A stretch of DNA of 64,000 nucleotides, from NCBI RefSeq assembly GCF_030324495.1, contig NZ_JACAGN010000008.1, positions 62,001-126,000 of the forward strand, in the 5' to 3' direction. Shown one piece after another: positions 58,986 to 64,000 of the stretch (position 1 is its first letter; each line of letters begins with the position of its first letter). The notes below the pieces were generated by a model. That model was not told the DNA's origin and made no database searches. It saw only the letters and a program-made list of their open reading frames with translations. The position numbers and the translations under genes were made by a program. Origin of the DNA: Myroides sp. 1354. Its GTDB lineage: Bacteria > Bacteroidota > Bacteroidia > Flavobacteriales > Flavobacteriaceae.

Positions 58986-59876
58986 ATGGAAAATCAAGAA
59001 ACGCGTTTAAATAAATATTTATCAGAAGTTGGCTTTTGCTCTAGAAGAGAAGCGGACCGATTAATCGAAGAAGGACGCATTACAGTCAATGGAAAAATAC
59101 CCGAATTGGGATTGAAGGTTACGGATGCAGATGAAATTCGGGTGAATGGCAAACTAATTCGTCAAACCGATGAAGACTTTGTTTATTTAGCTTTTAATAA
59201 ACCAGTAGGGATTGAATGTACCACCAATAAGAAAGTAAGAGATAATATTGTAGATTATATTAATTACCCCAAGCGCATTTTTCCTGTGGGACGTTTGGAT
59301 AAAGACAGTGAAGGCTTAATCATCATGACCAATGATGGAGATATTGTCAATAAAATCTTGCGCCAAAAGAACAACCACGAAAAAGAATATATTGTTACGG
59401 TTAATAAACCCATTACCGATCGCTTTATTCAGCGTATGGGATTAGGTGTACCTATCCTAGACACAATCACCAAAGAATGTAGAGTGGAACGCATCAGTCG
59501 ATTTGTATTCCGTATCTTTCTAACCCAAGGATTGAATAGACAAATTCGACGTATGTGTGAGTATTTTGATTATGACGTAGTTGCGTTGAAACGCATTCGA
59601 ATTATCAATATTAGCCTGGATGTCCCAGTTGGACAATATCGCGAAATTACCCCAGTAGAATTAGCCGAATTAAATCGCTTAATCGAACCTTCAAGTAAAA
59701 CAGAAGAAGCAAGTAGACTACAAGAAGAAGTTGGTCAAAATAATCAACAAACTGAATATAACGCCCAACAAGGCGAGCGAAGACCCAAGAAAAAGTTCGA
59801 CCGAGAGCGAAACAATTCCAAAAAAGCAGGTCCAACCTTGCGAAATGAACGAATTTCAAGAAGAAGAGAGAATTAA
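58986..59876 (+). CDS. rluF: 23S rRNA pseudouridine synthase RluF
   Basis: 296 residues. An S4 RNA-binding domain (1-60, [30 protein letters not shown]) is followed by the catalytic core [54 protein letters not shown], with the catalytic Asp in [45 protein letters not shown] and [10 protein letters not shown] follow. The match to RluF is close. A basic, low-complexity tail (about 245-296) is extra compared with E. coli. Confidence 0.92.
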   Translation: MENQETRLNKYLSEVGFCSRREADRLIEEGRITVNGKIPELGLKVTDADEIRVNGKLIRQTDEDFVYLAFNKPVGIECTTNKKVRDNIVDYINYPKRIFPVGRLDKDSEGLIIMTNDGDIVNKILRQKNNHEKEYIVTVNKPITDRFIQRMGLGVPILDTITKECRVERISRFVFRIFLTQGLNRQIRRMCEYFDYDVVALKRIRIINISLDVPVGQYREITPVELAELNRLIEPSSKTEEASRLQEEVGQNNQQTEYNAQQGERRPKKKFDRERNNSKKAGPTLRNERISRRREN

Positions 59877-59897
59877 TTATTTAATTCTCTTTTTTTG
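59867..59897 (+). terminator. Terminator overlapping the rluF stop
   Basis: AGAGAATTAA pairs with TTAATTCTCT over a 4-base loop, then seven T. The left arm includes the stop codon. Confidence 0.85.
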
Positions 59898-60002
59898 TTT
59901 TTACCTATCACATCCTTAAAATTCCCTTTCTTTTTTCTGTTTTTTTTTAATTCCGAGGATCATACAGTCCGAATATCTCGCACACTAAAAATAGCTTATT
60001 TA

Positions 60003-60051
60003 AATTTAGACTAAATTATTTTTATATATGTTAAAAAAGTCTATATATTTG
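60003..60051 (+). promoter_or_regulatory. TonB-receptor promoter with palindromic operator candidate
   Basis: TATATTTG (60044-60051) fits TAnnTTTG. The 15-bp palindrome AATTTAGACTAAATT (60003-60017) lies upstream, and the related half AAGTCTAAAT lies just downstream (about 60066-60075). This spacing around a promoter suggests a metal- or iron-responsive repressor, by analogy with other TonB receptors. Confidence 0.5.
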
Positions 60052-60113
60052 CTTCTGTTTATAATAAGTCTAAATAAAAATATAGCTGTAATTTGCTACA
60101 ATATCATTAGTCA

Positions 60114-62450
60114 ATGAGAAAATTTCTACTACTAACAGCATGTGTTTTAGGTTCTTTATGTGGGACATATGCGCAACATAAACCTACTGTTATTTCAGGT
60201 GTCATACAAGATGAAAAGGGAAGTCCCATCGATTTTGCTACGGTTGTATTGGTTGATACTAAGAAAAGTGATCTAACGAATGAACAAGGGGAGTTTAAAT
60301 TAAAAATGGGTACAGGAGGTACCTATAAGCTACAAATCCAACATATAAGTTATGAAACTACTTCAATGGTCGTGAAAGTAGAAGAAGGGGAGCAGTTGAG
60401 AAAACGCATAACACTAAAAGCCAAAGCGTCGATTTTAGATGATGTTGTTTTAAAGGTAAAAAGTCCCGTTGAAAAAGTGAGAGAGTCTGCTTATAATGTG
60501 ATTGCGATTGACGCGAAACCACTGTATAACTCTTCTTTGGATGTTTCAGGTGCACTAGATCGTGTTTCGGGAGTGAAAGTGAGAAGAGATGGAGCCGAAG
60601 GTTCTGATTATACGTTTTCAATGAACGGTTTCAGCGGACGTCATATTCGATTTTTTATTGACGGTGTTCCGATGGAGGGTTTTGGAAGTGAGTTTAAAAT
60701 CAACAATCTCCCGATTACCATGGTGGATCGAATTGAAGTGTACAAAGGGGTTGTTCCAGTTGAATTTGGATCGGATGCTTTAGGGGGAGCCGTTAATATC
60801 ATCACCAATAAAGCAAAAGAAACAAAGATTGACGCTTCTTTTGCTATGGGGTCATTCAATACCTATAAAAGTCACTTGAATGTCAGTAAAGTATTTGACA
60901 ACGGCATGACGTTTCAGGTGAATGCCTTTCAAAATTATTCCGATAATAATTACAAAGTCTACGTACCTGTAGCTAATTTAAAAACAGGAGTATATTCTAA
61001 AGAAAAACAATTGGTTAAACGATTCAATGATCGCTTTCAAACCGCGACAGTTGTCACCAAAGTAGGAGTGATAGATAAATCATATGCCGATCGTTTGTTA
61101 ATTGGATTTACCTATGGTGAAGGAAAGAAAGGGGTACAGACCGGAACGATTATGGAAAAGGTGTTTGGTCAGAAAAAGCGTCGTTCTGTGACCATCATGC
61201 CCTCTTTAGAATACAGTAAACGCAATTTATTCACAGATGGATTGGATGTCGCAATAACATCAACGTACAATGCAGGGTACAATCAAAATATCGACACCTC
61301 GAGATATAAATACAATTGGGCAGGAGAGCGCATCAAAACAATGAAAAAAGGAGAGTCTGGAGGAGGACCTTCTTTAGTGAAGTTTTTTGATCACAATGGA
61401 TCAACTACAGCCAATGTGAGCTATAAAGTAAATGATAAACATGCTTTTAGTTTAAATAATGTCATTTATTATTTCAACAGAAAAACAGAGGATCCACTAG
61501 CAGTCAAAGAAACGGAAAGTGAGAAGAAAAGCGAAACAACACGTAGAAGCTTAAAGAATATTACGGCTTTATCTTATCGATACAACATACTCGATAATTT
61601 CAATGTATCTGTATTCGGAAAACATTATTCCATCAAACATACTTATTTAAGTGAAAGTACGAGTGTGGATAAAAGTGGATATGGAATCGCGGCCACTTAT
61701 TTATGGAAAGATTTTCAAGTAAAATCCTCTTTTGAAAAAACCTATCGTTTACCTACAGACAGTGAATTATTTGGTGATGGAGATATGGTATGGGGAAATA
61801 CGGATCTAAAACCAGAAGCAGGAAATAATTACAACTTCAATTTGAGTTATTCCAAAGTATTGGATCAAGTGCACGCCGTTTTTGCAGATGCTGGATTTGT
61901 ATACCGAAAAACAGAGGATTACATCCGCAGTAATCCCTATGGATCAGGTTCTAGAGCTTCTAGTGTGAATATTGGTGGAGTGGAAAGCATTGGTTTAAAT
62001 GTTGAAGCCCGTTATGTATACAACGATTTCTTGCAATTAGGTGGAAGTTTAACTACACAGAGTATTCGCAGTAAACAGAAATACGCTATCGGAACCAATG
62101 TGGCCAATTCCTATTACAATGAACGCATTCCCAATGAACCTTATTTCTTCGGAGCTCTTGATGCAGGACTTCTCTTCAAGGATTTGATTCAAAAAGGCAA
62201 TAATTTAAATGTAGGATACAACCTGAGATACATTGATCACTATAGCTACGACTTTAGTAGTATTGGGGCAGAACCCATTTGGATTCCCTCTCAAGTGGTA
62301 CACGACATAAGTGCTTCGTATAGCTTATTCAACAATGCCTTACACCTTACGGTAGAAGCCAATAATCTATTCGACAAATTAGCCTATGATAATTATAGCT
62401 TCCAAAAACCAGGAAGAAGCTTCATGTTTAAAATACGCTATAGCTATTAA
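60114..62450 (+). CDS. TonB-dependent outer-membrane receptor
   Basis: 778 residues. Signal peptide MRKFLLLTACVLGSLCGTYAQ, then a carboxypeptidase-regulatory-like domain (about 27-110, VISGVIQDEKGSPIDFATVVLVDTKKSDLTNEQGEF). The plug domain has SSLDVSGALDRVSGVKVRRDGAEGSDYTFSMNGFSGRHIRFFIDGVPMEGFG, then the barrel with VEVYKGVVPVEFGSDALGGAVNIIT. The terminal strand is RSFMFKIRYSY, ending in an aromatic residue. Together with the DUF4374 lipoprotein that follows, it probably takes up an iron chelate; the ligand cannot be told. Confidence 0.93.
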   Translation: MRKFLLLTACVLGSLCGTYAQHKPTVISGVIQDEKGSPIDFATVVLVDTKKSDLTNEQGEFKLKMGTGGTYKLQIQHISYETTSMVVKVEEGEQLRKRITLKAKASILDDVVLKVKSPVEKVRESAYNVIAIDAKPLYNSSLDVSGALDRVSGVKVRRDGAEGSDYTFSMNGFSGRHIRFFIDGVPMEGFGSEFKINNLPITMVDRIEVYKGVVPVEFGSDALGGAVNIITNKAKETKIDASFAMGSFNTYKSHLNVSKVFDNGMTFQVNAFQNYSDNNYKVYVPVANLKTGVYSKEKQLVKRFNDRFQTATVVTKVGVIDKSYADRLLIGFTYGEGKKGVQTGTIMEKVFGQKKRRSVTIMPSLEYSKRNLFTDGLDVAITSTYNAGYNQNIDTSRYKYNWAGERIKTMKKGESGGGPSLVKFFDHNGSTTANVSYKVNDKHAFSLNNVIYYFNRKTEDPLAVKETESEKKSETTRRSLKNITALSYRYNILDNFNVSVFGKHYSIKHTYLSESTSVDKSGYGIAATYLWKDFQVKSSFEKTYRLPTDSELFGDGDMVWGNTDLKPEAGNNYNFNLSYSKVLDQVHAVFADAGFVYRKTEDYIRSNPYGSGSRASSVNIGGVESIGLNVEARYVYNDFLQLGGSLTTQSIRSKQKYAIGTNVANSYYNERIPNEPYFFGALDAGLLFKDLIQKGNNLNVGYNLRYIDHYSYDFSSIGAEPIWIPSQVVHDISASYSLFNNALHLTVEANNLFDKLAYDNYSFQKPGRSFMFKIRYSY

Positions 62451-62484
62451 TCTAAAAATAATAATAATCTATAATATAAATAAA

Positions 62485-63816
62485 ATGAAAAAAAGAGTTC
62501 TATCTACCGTGGTATTAGCTTTTTTAGTTAGTGCATTTACTTTGACAAGCTGTTCAAGTGACGATAATTCAAAACCAGGAGGAAATGATGATGATGAAAT
62601 CATTGATGATGGGGAAAGAAATAAGGAGGATTTAATAGGAACAAAATATATTCTGGGGGCAAGTGCTTCAAAAACAAACTTATTGTTAGAAGTAGATGAT
62701 TTAAAGCAAGGATCAATTAGTGTAAGAGGAAATGGTCAAGTTGCTTTAGGAAAAAACATTTATATGTTTAAAGATTTACGCGCTTATGTTTTCGAATATA
62801 GAAAAGGAGATCCTTCGGGAATGCAAAGCTGGATGTTGAACAAAGATCTGCGTTTACAACAGAATACTTTAGTTGATTTACCAAATAGAGAGGAGTTCAT
62901 TACACCATTTGGACGATTCATGATTTCTACTACTGGAGGAATTGAATTGGAAAATGGAAAGAAAGGACAAGCCTTCAACTTTATTAATGGAGTGACAGGA
63001 GGAATTGAATTTACTTCATTTGTCAATGTAGAAAATATAGCAGAAGCGGGTGAATATGCCAACTTTGCTGGTCTAGAAGACATTGGAAATGACCGATTCG
63101 TTATGGCTATTGAACCTTTTAAAATCACTGCAAATAGTGAGGATGATAATACTTCAGCATTCAGAGATCGCGTTTGGTTGGCTATTTTTAAATTGGATAT
63201 GTCACAAGCTCCTGAAAACAGAGTCGTATTGGAAAATGTAGTAAAAGATGACCGCATGAGTTTTGCGGTAGCTCGTTATCGATCAAGTCGTGTATCTACA
63301 ATTGGAAAAGGAGAAAATGGAGATATTTACGTATTCTCACCTTCTGCTATGATTAGCAAAGACAAAGGAGCCTTCTCTACGAAACCTTCGGCTGTATTGA
63401 AATTCGATAAAAATACCTTGAAATTCGATTCTTCTTATTACCACAACTTAGAAGCAAAATCTGGAGGACATAAAGTGTATAAGGTATATGCTGTTGGTAA
63501 AGATCAGTTTATCTTGAATATGTTTGCCAATACAGATCAATCGTGGAACATGGCTCCTGCCAATAAGTTAGCTTTATTCAATGCTAAAACTGGTGATTTT
63601 AAATGGATTGAAGGTCTTGATGCTCCTGAAGCAATTGCTGAAATAGGAACACCTTATGTAGAAGGAAATGATGTATTCGTACCGATTACAGCTTCTGCTA
63701 AATCATATGTGTATTTGTTAAATAGAACCACAGCAACCTTTACAAAAGGACTTGAAATCAAAGATCTAGGTGATGGTACAGTGGGGAATGTTGTGAAAAT
63801 CAACGCGTATAAATAA
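62485..63816 (+). CDS. DUF4374-type surface lipoprotein
   Basis: 443 residues. Lipoprotein signal MKKRVLSTVVLAFLVSAFTLTSCSS (lipid on Cys25) followed by an acidic linker DDNSKPGGNDDDEIIDDGE, typical of surface-exposed Bacteroidetes lipoproteins. The body looks like a beta-propeller of repeated strands (SVRGNGQVALGKNIYMFKDL, GENGDIYVFSPSAMISKD, GGHKVYKVYAVGKDQFILNMF, ENDVFVPITA-type segment). DUF4374 proteins are commonly next to TonB receptors, sometimes with PepSY proteins. The start is chosen at the signal peptide; 33 upstream in-frame residues overlap the receptor and are not signal-like. Confidence 0.82.
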   Translation: MKKRVLSTVVLAFLVSAFTLTSCSSDDNSKPGGNDDDEIIDDGERNKEDLIGTKYILGASASKTNLLLEVDDLKQGSISVRGNGQVALGKNIYMFKDLRAYVFEYRKGDPSGMQSWMLNKDLRLQQNTLVDLPNREEFITPFGRFMISTTGGIELENGKKGQAFNFINGVTGGIEFTSFVNVENIAEAGEYANFAGLEDIGNDRFVMAIEPFKITANSEDDNTSAFRDRVWLAIFKLDMSQAPENRVVLENVVKDDRMSFAVARYRSSRVSTIGKGENGDIYVFSPSAMISKDKGAFSTKPSAVLKFDKNTLKFDSSYYHNLEAKSGGHKVYKVYAVGKDQFILNMFANTDQSWNMAPANKLALFNAKTGDFKWIEGLDAPEAIAEIGTPYVEGNDVFVPITASAKSYVYLLNRTTATFTKGLEIKDLGDGTVGNVVKINAYK

Positions 63817-63852
63817 TTTATTTATTGTTATTCATTTGTAATTAGTTAGCTA

Positions 63853-63885
63853 AAAGAGCTTAAACATCATTTGTTTAAGCTCTTT
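63853..63885. terminator. Terminator after the DUF4374 gene
   Basis: AAAGAGCTTAAAC pairs with GTTTAAGCTCTTT over a 7-base loop, flanked by T; it would also serve a converging gene. Confidence 0.85.
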
Positions 63886-63887
63886 TT

Positions 63888-64000
63888 CTATTTTGGATAT
63901 TCAATATAAGCTTTCAATAAATTCCACAAGGTCACGATAATATTACTACTGCTTTCGGTAGTTGATTCGAGATTGCTTTTCTTTCTCCCCCTGAAGGGAA
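63888..64000 (-). CDS. C-terminal end of a minus-strand gene (partial)
   Basis: On the minus strand one frame is open from the window edge to TAG at 63888-63890, giving RGRKKSNLESTTESSSNIIV, then TLWNLLKAYIEYPK. It converges on the terminator just left of it, which is what a real gene end would do. Too short to assign a family, and it could be chance. Confidence 0.35.
   Translation of the reverse strand, partial: PFRGRKKSNLESTTESSSNIIVTLWNLLKAYIEYPK

Overview
The window is an AT-rich chromosomal segment of a Bacteroidota bacterium, most likely family Flavobacteriaceae (a Myroides-like organism is a guess). The evidence is the recurrent -7 promoter box TAnnTTTG with, in the best cases, a TTTG 19-20 bases upstream, few recognisable Shine-Dalgarno sequences, a TonB receptor paired with a DUF4374 lipoprotein, and Flavobacteriia-type versions of CarB, Ffh, HisS, FolD and the RluF-like synthase. 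No rRNA or tRNA gene was recognised.

Layout. 1-18.9 kb is mostly housekeeping: a 5'-truncated PPK2 kinase, a MATE pump, an Fsr-like MFS pump, MgtE, RmuC, CarB with RpmH, a secreted protein plus TPR histidine kinase plus NarL-type regulator operon, an orphan MacB-type permease, and HisS. 18.9-36.45 kb is a phage-tail-like island: a divergent S24-type repressor, four small early genes, a strong hairpin terminator and a long gene-poor gap, a lysis cassette (membrane coiled-coil protein, CHAP-type endolysin, lipoprotein with a C-terminal membrane anchor), then sheath, tube, tail chaperone with a -1 frameshift extension, tape measure, DUF6046 protein, hub, spike, gp25-like, gpX/LysM-like and gpJ-like baseplate proteins, and a fibre module rich in Ig-like segments. 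There is no capsid, portal, terminase, integrase or replication gene, so the best reading is an R-type tailocin (contractile phage-tail-like bacteriocin) with its own control and lysis genes. 36.5-64 kb returns to core and accessory genes: DUF445, an RluA-family synthase, Ffh, FolD, a DUF2971 gene, VOC and MBL proteins, a beta-propeller/Crp/outer-membrane/DoxX cluster, a membrane MutS-like ATPase, purine nucleoside phosphorylase with LpxK, a TPR membrane protein, a NIF3-like protein with a DUF164-type protein, an alpha/beta hydrolase, RluF, and a TonB receptor with a DUF4374 lipoprotein.

The tail genes are tightly packed and often overlap. Control can be proposed at four points: the repressor/early-promoter region with a 12-bp palindrome, an 18-bp-stem terminator after the early genes, a hairpin after the sheath and tube genes that could raise their dose over downstream genes, and a slippery site with a stem-loop that makes the long tail chaperone.

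Outside the island the most unusual feature is a set of intergenic tandem repeats with an almost strict 7-bp period, in two sequence families at four places, often abutting or entering gene ends, plus a separate composite dispersed repeat present upstream of rmuC's end and upstream of hisS. Domain calls come from reading motifs by eye; no database search was possible.
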